From assembly GCF_030409685.1 (NCBI RefSeq), contig NZ_JAUFQJ010000006.1, forward strand, positions 62,001-126,000: a stretch of DNA of 64,000 bases. The letters run 5' to 3'. Source of the DNA: Ferruginibacter paludis. GTDB taxonomy: Bacteria > Bacteroidota > Bacteroidia > Chitinophagales > Chitinophagaceae. Each line of letters opens with the position of its first letter. Within the stretch, counting starts at the first letter, position 1. The position numbers and the translations under genes were made by a program. Positions 57,401-64,000 of the stretch are shown in pieces. The notes beneath the pieces were generated by a model. The model did no database searches. It was not told the origin of the DNA and was given only the letters and a program-made list of their open reading frames with translations.

Positions 57401-59991
57401 ATAGATTGTACCCTGAAATAAATGTGGTCTCCTTTTTGAACAGGAACTGCACTTACTCCAGTAGGTGTTTTAGGCGTAAAGTCGTTTGCGTCAATTTTAA
57501 CAGACCAAAGTTCTGTTCCTTTTTGTTGAATAGCCACCCGCACACCATCTGCAGCCGGATACGACTTAGAGGTGGTATCCTGTATCAGTACTACAGGCGC
57601 ATTGATATTTACTGTACCAGTGAAGGGAGCCACCCACACCCTGATCACATCGTGCAAAGGGTTGTCATCAATCGCTTTTTGCAATACCGCCGGATCATTT
57701 ACTACCAGGGTGGTGTCGATTCCGGAGGATGAACGGATAGGGCTGGGAGTATCCCCGCTTGAAAGAGTAAACATCGGATTCCGGTCTGGATCGAGGTGGT
57801 TAAAATACACTGTTCCATTGTTGACTATATCCACCAATCCGTCGGCATTCACGTCAGTGAGGTACACATTGGAAATATCTTCGGAATGCGCATAGCCCAA
57901 CCCTGCATAAATGAAAAAATTGGATTCCAGTCCCACATTTACGCCCCAGTTGAGGCCCTGACTGAAGTCGTTGATGCCGTTTATAGGCAACCGGGGGCCA
58001 AAGGCCACATTGCTGTCTACCGCAGATTGATTCGCACGGTAATATAATTTTTGGTCTTTCTTATTCTTAAAGACTTTATCCACCAGCCCGTCTCCATTGA
58101 TGTCAACGAGGGCCAGCATGCCTTCGTTAGTGGAAATGTTGAATCCAAAAGCAATGCCTGCAGTATTGGATTTAGTAGCAAGATCTTCATCATCCGGACC
58201 GATCGTAACCGCCAAACCAAAACCTCCGCCGATGGATTTGTTACCGCTCAGCGCAGATGCATGATCCTGGAAGCCAGGAATAGGATTTAAAAAAGTTCCT
58301 TTCACAGTATCAGCCTGCGGATTCCATTCTTCGGTCCCTGTCAATGGCTGGAACACACCATTTGTTTGCACATCATTGTAATAATCGAAGTTATGTGTAG
58401 TAAAAAGTTTACCGGCGGCATCAAATTGTTTAATGTTCTGCAAAAGCGTTTTATAAAAGGCGCCCTGTACATAATTTAATTCGTAAGACCGTATGTCCTG
58501 ACCTTTATACCTGACATTTATTTTTCTTAGCAAATCTGCAGTTACCTCCTTAAATCCCAGCTTCGCACTGATGGATATATCCGTTCTTTTCGATTCTTTC
58601 AAATCGCGGTCACGTTTAAACACTACGGAATATTTTCCTTCCGTATTTCCATTACCTGTGTAGCTGATGGAGTCGAGGTACAAATTATAACCCGGATTTC
58701 CTCCCGCTGTTGCTGAATCCGTCACCTTAACGTAGCGATATTTTACAAAATTATCATTTGCATCACGTGTTTCAGATAAAGCCCAATACGCAACGTTTCC
58801 CCTGGAATCAGTTAATATGGCTGCGGGGTCAACACTATTTCTCACGGGATCACCTCCAAAAAATCGCCGCGTACCATTTTTATCCGTTACTTCCCACCAA
58901 TAGCCGGAAGGACTGTTACCATGCCGGATGATCTTCTGGAAGTCATTATTCACCCTCGGATAAAACTGTTTTTCGCTGGCATTTTTATCACGGGCAACCG
59001 CTGCTGAACGGTGCGCAACAGGGCTGAGCTGTGCGCCTTCCATAGTGTAGGTTTCTGTTTCCAGGTTCGCATCATACCTTGGTACTCCCCACCGGGTCTC
59101 GATCGAAAACGCCGGTGTGCTTAGGTCCCAGCCAAGCCCAAGCCATCCATCAGAACCACTGTTATTATATTCTACGCTCAAATCAGGCTGCATACCTTTT
59201 CTGCCCGCTGGCAACGTAATCGGGTAGTCCAAAACCGCATTTCCGGATGAGTTGGCAACGGGCGGGGCTATCGTCACAATTTGAGAAGTGGCATCCGGAT
59301 ACTGAATACCAGACATGGAGTTTGGCGTATTGGCCAGCGTTGCCGGTGACCCGGGAACTTCAATTATCCCGTTAATCATGTCAGTAAAATGCGTTGTTGT
59401 GGAGAGAATTATTTTGTTGTCGCTATCTACAGAATCCCTTTGAAGTGGTACCCAATGTTTTGCTTTGTCATCAAAGAAAAAAGTGGATATATCTTTAGCA
59501 GTATGTCCAACTGGTATCTTTGTTTCGTCATACGCCATACTGAGCGCCACGGGTTTGGCGAAGTGGCTGCCATGCGGCAAAAAACGATATCCGCCACTTC
59601 CTCCTGTTACATTCACCATTCCCTTGTCGAGCGCGGGGATATCTGCCTGTTGAAGAGCCGTAACAGAAACTAACCGTGGAGATGTCATAGCTCCTGCGGG
59701 AATATGGAGCTTTGCCCCGGGCAGACTGATATTGGTGATACTGGTGCCAGCCCATTTTTCAATCTTTAATCCTTTAAAATTTAAACCCGAACTAACATCT
59801 TCCTGGTATCTAGCCGGCATTACTTTAGCAACACCGTAGACACCATCATTTGGTTTTGCCCGGTCAGCATTTTTTGTAGCCTGTTTGCCGGGACCATTAA
59901 AAAAAATGTTAGTGAACGAAGGATTTAGAAAGCCCAGTGACAACAAAGAGACAGTCACCAATGCGAGCAGGCGAAGCGGAAAACTTTTCAT
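51406..59991 (-). CDS. Secreted SpvB/RHS-repeat giant protein
   Basis: 2861 residues. Signal peptide at about 1-23 (LLALVTVSLLSLGFLNPSF). A ZU5-like domain at about 85-200 (LHIPAGAMTSPRLVSVTAL). An SpvB-type N-domain at about 235-330 (IVTIAPPVANSSGNAVLDYP, GWLGLGWDLSTPAFSIETRW). A TcdB/VCBS-like middle with several Asp-rich repeats (DVNADGLVDIV, DMNGDGYPDIL, DVNGDGLPDRV, DVNGDGLLDYI, DIDGDGFPDYL). YD/RHS repeats from about 1750 to 2640, and the RHS core at about 2640-2724 (YHPDHLGNSAYITD, YEYYPFGE-like VEYYPFGETF, YLYNAKELDDETGLYYYGGRYYDP, PITFIDPDGN). The last about 137 residues are a variable tip without known fold. Such proteins form hollow shells around a toxin or work as surface proteins. 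It is 49 bp behind a T9SS-sorted gene. Confidence 0.93.
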   Translation of the reverse strand: MKSFPLRLLALVTVSLLSLGFLNPSFTNIFFNGPGKQATKNADRAKPNDGVYGVAKVMPARYQEDVSSGLNFKGLKIEKWAGTSITNISLPGAKLHIPAGAMTSPRLVSVTALQQADIPALDKGMVNVTGGSGGYRFLPHGSHFAKPVALSMAYDETKIPVGHTAKDISTFFFDDKAKHWVPLQRDSVDSDNKIILSTTTHFTDMINGIIEVPGSPATLANTPNSMSGIQYPDATSQIVTIAPPVANSSGNAVLDYPITLPAGRKGMQPDLSVEYNNSGSDGWLGLGWDLSTPAFSIETRWGVPRYDANLETETYTMEGAQLSPVAHRSAAVARDKNASEKQFYPRVNNDFQKIIRHGNSPSGYWWEVTDKNGTRRFFGGDPVRNSVDPAAILTDSRGNVAYWALSETRDANDNFVKYRYVKVTDSATAGGNPGYNLYLDSISYTGNGNTEGKYSVVFKRDRDLKESKRTDISISAKLGFKEVTADLLRKINVRYKGQDIRSYELNYVQGAFYKTLLQNIKQFDAAGKLFTTHNFDYYNDVQTNGVFQPLTGTEEWNPQADTVKGTFLNPIPGFQDHASALSGNKSIGGGFGLAVTIGPDDEDLATKSNTAGIAFGFNISTNEGMLALVDINGDGLVDKVFKNKKDQKLYYRANQSAVDSNVAFGPRLPINGINDFSQGLNWGVNVGLESNFFIYAGLGYAHSEDISNVYLTDVNADGLVDIVNNGTVYFNHLDPDRNPMFTLSSGDTPSPIRSSSGIDTTLVVNDPAVLQKAIDDNPLHDVIRVWVAPFTGTVNINAPVVLIQDTTSKSYPAADGVRVAIQQKGTELWSVKIDANDFTPKTPTGVSAVPVQKGDHIYFRVQSIFNGAYDQVHWTPQITYSSHVAGLNDANGQPIYQFQSDKDFLMSAPLSVGMPIDGTIHIGGNFTKPVTSDSIVVTIVKKNKEVYTTLLEQHINWNQAVTVPVSIDQKVVKGENLFFRVSSQSNIDWTSLNWNPNVSYTAADDPKLHVVDGSGNPLIQISPTVDFQAYTKDVIPSLPWTAPSTDTFSIEAKPTLNPNFQNGQIYFSVKKENELIAKETIPVTNGKIGAHPALTAILNSGDKVFFEYHTADTLVANALDADTVIVHPKHSKPDTLQGGFHTFDNSFIFGPLYHHWGQFAYNGNRDRAGQPILESDLHLNAALMTKPDTINLSPLVDTSNIMGSMNNMQQTYDGKGGYQPKDDKFIYLVPNNQRKAWIGYDNLTFVTRDTISSSRMGRDDLLPVNPVVASAAGSASGAVGIKKVAQTDDFSVGVATPGGEAGVGASTGTTKFVYDFTDMNGDGYPDILSNSKIQYTNPNGSLEPTARPLGFGDVTFSNHTSVGGTAGGSLAFSTSPNASKTSGGAKADAAEAKSKGSAGISGSFGANFDNETVAFMDVNGDGLPDRVHSDGTVELNIGYSFLKAEQWGYSGLSGGRAISEGGGISINIENHSITAGISLTRSDNVTNNTLLDVNGDGLLDYIQEVNPLKVRLNTGNGFGPPIQWTGASFVNNGASSGESVNIGFTISISILPILPVVKLSINPQITISQGADRTQKQFDDIDGDGFPDYLESDEDSKLTVSRSTIRRTNLLKKVTRPLGGSFVMDYTRVGNTYDLPNSVWALSRVDLYDGRSGDGPDSTSTAYEYEAGKYNRDEREFYGFGKVITKELDTDHGNAVYRTTQDDYFTDNYYNKGILKSTVLKDAHGNKFTEVVNTIELKNISSGVALQDSLVQRNDGTAFPALVKTFKLFYQGQAEAGKTDSITYSYDLLGNLSRSTDFGDPGTDDDLSTAISYHSVTGKYIMNVPSSVTISGSGKTYRQRATDIDNNTGNITQTRLYLTSVDAAKYDMTYDTYGNLATITHPQNANGQSLMYTYEYDGDVKTYVTKTSDSYKYSSSATYDVRFGQQLTSTDLNGQQTQYTLDAAGRILTIREPLEIASGQPFTIAFEYHPDDPTAWAMAKHYDPAHPGNYLETASFRDGIGREVQTKKDIGLFTGAKTADQEVMVVSGSTVFDAFFRPVKQWYPLTEAKGTIGIYNTGSDEVTPQGMSYDVMDRMLTDTLPDLVVRKMTYGFGNDQNGIMQFKTTSSDANGISTESFLNVRELLKATKQQYSQGNGVWTSYSYNPVNELTNVTDDLGNVITMTYDQLGRKISDKHPDAGTTNYKYDLAGNLSGKITANLQGAGAGIKYTYDFERLTNITYPQNPQSNVAITYGAPGASFFRAGRIVTQQDGSGTQQFFYNPHGATVKNIRVINVPDTTALTFTTQWTYDTWNRVTGMIYPDGETLTYNYNVGGSLQSMTGVNGGTSYNYLTQSGYDKFETRVFMQYGNGTQMTYTFGAQRRELAKMTAKTKASRFMMDNTYTWDNENEILNIVNAAPVPPNNLMGGGAAYNYTYDDLYRLTSANGSFSGSSHVDSFNLAMTYNTVSSITGKTQTHQSRANDNNNWVLQNQSSYNYNYAYNAGSQPHSPIHIGTDAYTYDQNGNQLGSQDDVSAQNRQIIWDEENRVKTLSDNGQQFNYTYDAGGTRVLKSVGNGQTVSVNGKLAAKTTGIGNYTIYVNPYEDVTSGGYTKHFYIEGQRIVSKLGASGNGGSIKDGQQFYYHPDHLGNSAYITDAGGEVYQHVEYYPFGETFIDEHGNQQNTPYLYNAKELDDETGLYYYGGRYYDPVTSVWPSVDPSWDLPTEISTSPYAYVQNNPITFIDPDGNARWFSDLTAKQKTDLIHTLVENKKNQMATRAASQQNSNSNAIQPSTAAGNSASTTSSNTHTGVNDGKGAGKQYHLTLSVLGVNVLTSDPHKKTWLAGQKEKIAIMKKNWQNGKNLGARNFAKAVFDRQMWKKKSSK

Positions 59992-60040
59992 AACAGTTTA
60001 TGATTTGACCGGCCTTACCGAAGCCAGTTAGTGAATTATT

Positions 60041-61543
60041 TTATTGCAGTATGATGATTTGGGAAAATTCTTTTTCGCTAGTGGTTACTCTTACGGTATA
60101 GATCCCTGGTACCGAATTAATATATCCGGAAAGCAGGTAAACCGCATGGCCTTTTCCCCACTTACTATCTATCAGATTTTGCTGAATATCATATACCTCT
60201 ATTTTTATGTCCGCAGGTTTATCCAGTGTAAGGGCCACTTTATAATGACCATCGGTAACCGGATTGGGATAAACCTTAAATGATATCAGACTGGCTGCAT
60301 CCTTATTTTTCAGCATCTGGGCATCCGGAGACAGTGCCGGTTTTATACCAAAAGCAAAAAGGTCTTTTCCCGAGCCATCCGTATCCCAGAATATCCGGCT
60401 AAAACTGGCAATTCCGTCTTTGGAAATACTATCCGGCATAATGTACACACAGTTTTTCGCAGCAAAATCACCAGTTCCTGAGCGGTCAATCGCTAAACAA
60501 AACCTTTCCTTCTCACCCTCTTCAGAAAGCAATGTTTTGGTATCGATTTTTAATTCGGTCGAAATCGTTTTGACAGTTCTTCCGGCAGCTTTCATCACCC
60601 ATTTTTTTTCTGATAAAAGTATATTAGAGATGCCAGGTTCTACATTCGTGTTAAGCGTGAAAGCCTGGCCATTGTCGCCCCAAATCAAATAGTCTTTGTC
60701 GTTTAACAGACCGGTATTTTGACTGTTGTAATTTTCAATTTTATTAATGCCGATTACCAAATCATCCGGTGTGCTACAACTTGTACTTTGCTTTTGGTAA
60801 AGAGCGGATTGATTGTCTCTTCCAATACCTGCAATATTGTTTGAATAAAGCTTTTCATTTTCCCAATTCCACAGCGTTTGACCAAGGCTATTGACATAAT
60901 TTTTTTTCAGCGTTATCCCATATTTCAACGCCAGATACGTTTCTATTTTGGTGGTTTCGTCTTCCTTTAAAATCTTTTCATAAAGAATAAATTCAGCAAT
61001 TAGTCCGGGTGCGGTATTACCCAATTTGGAGGATTTTGGTGGACCAAACTGCATCGCAGCTCCCTTGTTTTGAGTTTTTTCCTGAGTTGATAATGTTCCT
61101 TTACTCCTTATATAAGTATAGGTATGAATAATGGTTTCGGGTTTTCCTGCTTTATAAGTCCCAGCGTTATTTTTTGCGAAAACCATATCCGTTTCACCAA
61201 CTTTACTGGAGACCTGCCGGGTAGAAAGCGAAAAATTCTCCGCATTACTGATTACTTGCCATATCGGCGTTTCCCGATCCGGCTCTGCATTCTGGTACAC
61301 CGTAAAAATGGTTGCCCTCCGGACATCTTTTATATTGCCTAACATTTTGACCCTGGTTTTACTATCATCTATAGCAGTTACCGGGTTAAAATTCAGCGTT
61401 CGTAGTCCTGCAGTATCTGCGAAAAAATTTCCTTGTAACCATAACGTGTGTCGTCCAATACCACCGGGTGTTTGGCCAAACAGGTTACATGACAAAAATA
61501 GAAGGCTGAGCACAACAGTAGTTGTGAACTGATTTTTGTTCAT
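60041..61543 (-). CDS. T9SS type A sorting-domain protein with DUF8202-like repeats
   Basis: 500 residues. Signal peptide at 1-23 (VVLSLLFLSCNLFGQ). LamG/DUF8202-like part with HTLWLQGNFFADTAGLRTLNF, then IAEFILYEKILKEDETTKIETYLALKYGITL, NIAGIGRDNQSALYQKQS, DYLIWGDNGQAFTLN: wording typical of T9SS-exported lectin-like proteins. The C-terminus KVYPNPVTDGHYKVALTLDK, IKIEVYDIQQNLIDSK, PGIYTVRVTTSEKEFSQIIIL is a type A T9SS sorting domain, so it would be secreted and attached to the cell surface. It precedes the RHS gene by 49 bp on the same strand, so the two form a likely operon with this gene first. Confidence 0.9.
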   Translation of the reverse strand: MNKNQFTTTVVLSLLFLSCNLFGQTPGGIGRHTLWLQGNFFADTAGLRTLNFNPVTAIDDSKTRVKMLGNIKDVRRATIFTVYQNAEPDRETPIWQVISNAENFSLSTRQVSSKVGETDMVFAKNNAGTYKAGKPETIIHTYTYIRSKGTLSTQEKTQNKGAAMQFGPPKSSKLGNTAPGLIAEFILYEKILKEDETTKIETYLALKYGITLKKNYVNSLGQTLWNWENEKLYSNNIAGIGRDNQSALYQKQSTSCSTPDDLVIGINKIENYNSQNTGLLNDKDYLIWGDNGQAFTLNTNVEPGISNILLSEKKWVMKAAGRTVKTISTELKIDTKTLLSEEGEKERFCLAIDRSGTGDFAAKNCVYIMPDSISKDGIASFSRIFWDTDGSGKDLFAFGIKPALSPDAQMLKNKDAASLISFKVYPNPVTDGHYKVALTLDKPADIKIEVYDIQQNLIDSKWGKGHAVYLLSGYINSVPGIYTVRVTTSEKEFSQIIILQ

Positions 61544-62059
61544 ACATTTCTTTTTAAAAATGATAAGAAAATTCGTAGGGTAACAAAAGATTTTTGGGGA
61601 ACGTAATTAAGCAAAGATTTAGCGGGAGACTTTAAAGTTAGATATTTTTTTTACAAAAAATTAAATATTTTTTACGGTGCGTTTTAAGTCTTCTTGATTG
61701 TTATGACCTGTTTACTTAAATGGAAAAGAGGTAGTACCATATTTGTCTATGGAAAATAAATAAGGCCAGATAGAAATCCAGCCCTCTTTAACCTAACTAT
61801 TGTTTTGAGAAAATCCAGAGCAAATGTATAGGCATTGTTATATAAAAATATGCCGGCAATATTATGTTATGATTAAAAACGGGTCAAATGGCAGGCATTG
61901 AAAGGTTTGCTGTTAAAAGAATTTTTGCCGGAAAAAAAAGATAAAGTCGAATTCTCTTCTATTTATAATAACTCTTGCTTTTTGGCTCCTGGCAGGTGAA
62001 GTATTGGTAGCCATAAGTATGATTTGTAAGGCATATTTGGCCAGCAATAATTTTATTAA
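61544..62059. other. Intergenic stretch between divergent units
   Basis: No gene is seen. It must hold the promoter of the T9SS/RHS unit at its left side. The stretch around 61640-61680 is extremely AT-rich. Confidence 0.45.
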
Positions 62060-62095
62060 TGGCCAAATGTACCATATTTTATGTACTTTTGGCCA
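62060..62095 (+). promoter_or_regulatory. Near-perfect inverted repeat in front of the ATPase gene
   Basis: TGGCCAAATGTAC (62060-62072), a 10-bp AT spacer and GTACTTTTGGCCA (62083-62095) pair at 12 of 13 positions. The right arm ends 15 bp before the likely start codon at 62111. Another TGGCC lies just upstream near 62038. The position and symmetry fit an operator; no protein is known to bind it. Confidence 0.6.
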
Positions 62096-62110
62096 CTAAT
62101 ATTTACTTCA

Positions 62111-63550
62111 ATGGCTGCTCAAAAAATCACTGGCCGTGAAAACGAACTTCAGATCCTGGAAAATTTACTTCATGCAAAGGAAGCGGAACTGCTGGCTATT
62201 TATGGCCGGCGGCGGGTAGGCAAAACCTTTCTGATCAAAAACTTTTACGGCCCTCAAATGATCTTCAGTTGCACCGGGCTCTTAAATGGCACTACCAAAG
62301 CGCAATTATTCAACTTTTCCCGCCAACTGGAAAGCTGGTTTCCGGACAAAAAAATAGCTTTTGCACCTGCTACCTGGCAGGAGGCATTTCTGCAATTGAA
62401 AGACTGTATTGTATCTGTAAAACACAACAATAAAAAAGTTATTTTTTTTGATGAGCTTCCCTGGCTGGAAAGTCACAAATCTAATTTCCTTTCTTTTTTT
62501 GGTTATTTCTGGAATAACTTCGCAGTCAGCCGCCCCGATATAATTGTAGTTATCTGCGGTTCAGCAGCCTCCTGGATAATTGATAAGGTAGTAAATAACA
62601 AGGGAGGGTTGCATAACAGGATCACACAACGCATTCGGTTGCTGCCTTTCACGCTCAAAGAAACGCAGGCCTACCTGCAACACCGCAATATACACCTGGA
62701 GCATTACCAGTTACTGCAATTGTATATGGTAATGGGCGGTATCCCTGCGTATTTAAATGGTATACAACGAGGAAAAAGCGCGGCACAAAATATTGAAACG
62801 ATTTGTTTTTCGAAAGATGGTGTGCTAACAAATGAATTCGACAATTTGTATGCGGCTTTATTCAATAGTGCGGAAAAACATGTCCAGGTGATCCAGGCAC
62901 TGGCAAAAAAGCATAAAGGTTTAACGAGAAGTGAACTGCTGCTGGCAGCCAGACTTGTAACCGGCGGCAGAATTACAACTGTACTCACCGAACTGACTGA
63001 AAGTGGCTTTATAGAAAAAACTTATCCCTTCGCTAAAAAAGAAAAAGAAAGCCTTTACCGGCTAAGCGACGAATTCTCCCTGTTCTATTTTAAGTTTATG
63101 TATAAACAGCCAGCTGTTGAAAAGGGCCAGTGGCTGGCAAGACAGTCGACTCCATCCTATGTCAGCTGGTGTGGGTATGCCTTTGAGAGCATCTGCCTGA
63201 AACATGTGCAGCAGATAAAAATGGCGATGCAAATTGGCGGCTTGCAGACTAAGGGGGTCTCGTGGCTGAAAACTGGCACAGGAAGTGTTTCAGGTGCCCA
63301 AATAGATCTGCTGATCGACCGGGCTGATCATATGATCAATATTTGTGAAATTAAATTTAGCGCCCACCCCTACACGATCACTAAAAAGTATGCTGCAGAA
63401 TTGCGCAATAAAATAATGAGCTTCCGGCAGGAAACAAAAACTACCAGGCAGCTTGTCCTCACTTTTATTACAACTTATGGTTTGGCAGACAACATTTATA
63501 AAGAACAATTGGTAGAACAGGAAGTGACTATGGAGGCGTTGTTTATTTAG
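62111..63550 (+). CDS. AAA-type ATPase with DUF234 / PD-(D/E)XK-like C-terminus
   Basis: 479 residues with the start at 62111 (MAAQKITGRENELQ); a start at 62081 would put the operator-like repeat inside the gene. Residues about 30-42 hold Walker A YGRRRVGKT, and about 130-140 Walker B VIFFDELPWL. ATPase_2 signatures follow: VVICGSAASWIIDKVV (sensor), RIRLLPFTLKETQAYLQ, and MGGIPAYLNGI. A winged-helix part follows (KGLTRSELLLAAR, VLTELTESGFIEKTYPF). The C-terminal DUF234 domain contains QIDLLIDR and ICEIKFS (D...ExK), the pattern of PD-(D/E)XK nuclease folds. Such proteins occur in many copies in Bacteroidota; their role is unsettled and may be in mobile-element or phage defence. Confidence 0.9.
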   Translation: MAAQKITGRENELQILENLLHAKEAELLAIYGRRRVGKTFLIKNFYGPQMIFSCTGLLNGTTKAQLFNFSRQLESWFPDKKIAFAPATWQEAFLQLKDCIVSVKHNNKKVIFFDELPWLESHKSNFLSFFGYFWNNFAVSRPDIIVVICGSAASWIIDKVVNNKGGLHNRITQRIRLLPFTLKETQAYLQHRNIHLEHYQLLQLYMVMGGIPAYLNGIQRGKSAAQNIETICFSKDGVLTNEFDNLYAALFNSAEKHVQVIQALAKKHKGLTRSELLLAARLVTGGRITTVLTELTESGFIEKTYPFAKKEKESLYRLSDEFSLFYFKFMYKQPAVEKGQWLARQSTPSYVSWCGYAFESICLKHVQQIKMAMQIGGLQTKGVSWLKTGTGSVSGAQIDLLIDRADHMINICEIKFSAHPYTITKKYAAELRNKIMSFRQETKTTRQLVLTFITTYGLADNIYKEQLVEQEVTMEALFI

Positions 63551-64000
63551 TTCCTGAAGGGTGCAATCAGGAAGCGGCCGATCCCGGATCTGGCGGCTAG
63601 GCTTCGGCAAGGACTCGAGTGCGGGTTACAAATCCTGCGTACTGCTCCAACCACTTGCCTGTGCTTCACTTTTCAAACTGTGCGGAATTGATTACAAGGC
63701 TTTCATCTACCCCCTATGACTCTCCACTCTCCTGCATGGGCAGAGCAGGCAGCGTCCCCGTAATAGAGGGTGTCTATTAAATTTTAAATAGGGAAATGGC
63801 GATACCTGGGTACGTTTAGATCGCCGGGAGATTTGAGAGGTTGTCGTGGTGGTTTTGTGTCCCAACAGAGTTGGCCACTTTTCGTCTGCCTGCTTAAACA
63901 CTTTACGTAACTTTCTTTGCCATTTTCTTAGGACCCTTTTTGACAGCTCATTCCGCTTTTACAAAAAGGCTTGTGGCCTTTTCACCAATTAAATGACCCT
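63551..64000. other. Right end of window, no gene recognised
   Basis: Base composition is slightly richer in G and C up to about 63.75 kb. A 64-codon minus-strand reading around 63707-63901 (FKQADEKWPTLLGHKTTTTT) has faint similarity in wording to recombinase C-termini, but I cannot support a call. The gene structure to the right is outside the window. Confidence 0.35.

Noticed and set aside
57343..57895. Plus-strand genes inside the RHS gene
   Set aside because: They are opposite-strand shadows of a long, clearly coding minus-strand gene and have no family resemblance.
63707..63901. Recombinase-like reading at the right end (LLGHKTTTTTSQ)
   Set aside because: The resemblance is limited to a few residues and no catalytic boxes are present.

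Overview
The window looks like a chromosomal stretch of a low-GC member of the Bacteroidota, most likely a Chitinophagaceae-type soil or environmental organism. This rests on family content: a TonB-dependent receptor, a DUF5686 outer-membrane protein, a type IX secretion (T9SS) C-terminal sorting domain, an ECF sigma factor overlapping a membrane-anchored beta-barrel gene, small acidic disordered proteins, and short Bacteroidota-restricted families. Genus-level placement cannot be made from the sequence alone.

Layout. (1) 1-1957: end of a TonB receptor and a CbpA-like co-chaperone. (2) 2.0-30 kb: a long accessory run of small redox, detoxification and hydrolysis genes. It holds four intact short-chain dehydrogenases (SDRs), an AraC regulator, Ohr, a zinc-less quinone oxidoreductase, a PNPOx-like flavoprotein, DUF302 and DUF1348 proteins, an MBL-fold hydrolase, tandem alpha/beta hydrolases, an isochorismatase-like hydrolase, an MFS exporter, a YtcJ-like amidohydrolase, a ZIP transporter, pirin and a nitroreductase. 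Many genes point the same way (minus) and are closely spaced, so several short operons are likely. The run also shows strong decay. A DNA-glycosylase-like gene has an in-frame stop, the quinone oxidoreductase and one alpha/beta hydrolase each have a one-base frameshift, a DJ-1/PfpI gene is an internally deleted remnant, a DsbA-like gene has no visible start codon, and an SDR is reduced to its first 27 codons. (3) 30-36 kb: an ECF sigma factor with a beta-barrel partner, a lipoprotein and a DUF5686 protein.

(4) 36.1-49.3 kb: an apparent integrated segment. It opens with a sequence resembling the 3' end of a serine tRNA, a strong terminator and a decayed tyrosine recombinase. It closes with a second, near-identical recombinase C-terminal fragment in the same orientation. 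Between the two copies lie a truncated CheB-CheR protein, decayed genes, a Tat-type NIPSNAP protein, and a glycan cluster: a glycosyltransferase, a GH1-RmlD fusion, UDP-galactopyranose mutase, and a divergent GH5-like glycosidase. (5) 49.3-51.3 kb: a decayed region with a GH43-like remnant. (6) 51.4-61.5 kb: a two-gene unit made of a T9SS cargo protein followed by a 2861-residue secreted SpvB/RHS protein with an unmatched C-terminal tip. It ends in a very strong terminator. (7) 62-63.6 kb: an ATPase with a PD-(D/E)XK-like C-terminal domain, preceded by an almost perfect 13-bp inverted repeat.

How the genes work together is mostly inference. The first half fits handling of oxidative, electrophilic or xenobiotic stress. 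The integrase-flanked half fits surface polysaccharide building and trimming. The RHS unit fits secreted surface or toxin-delivery proteins.
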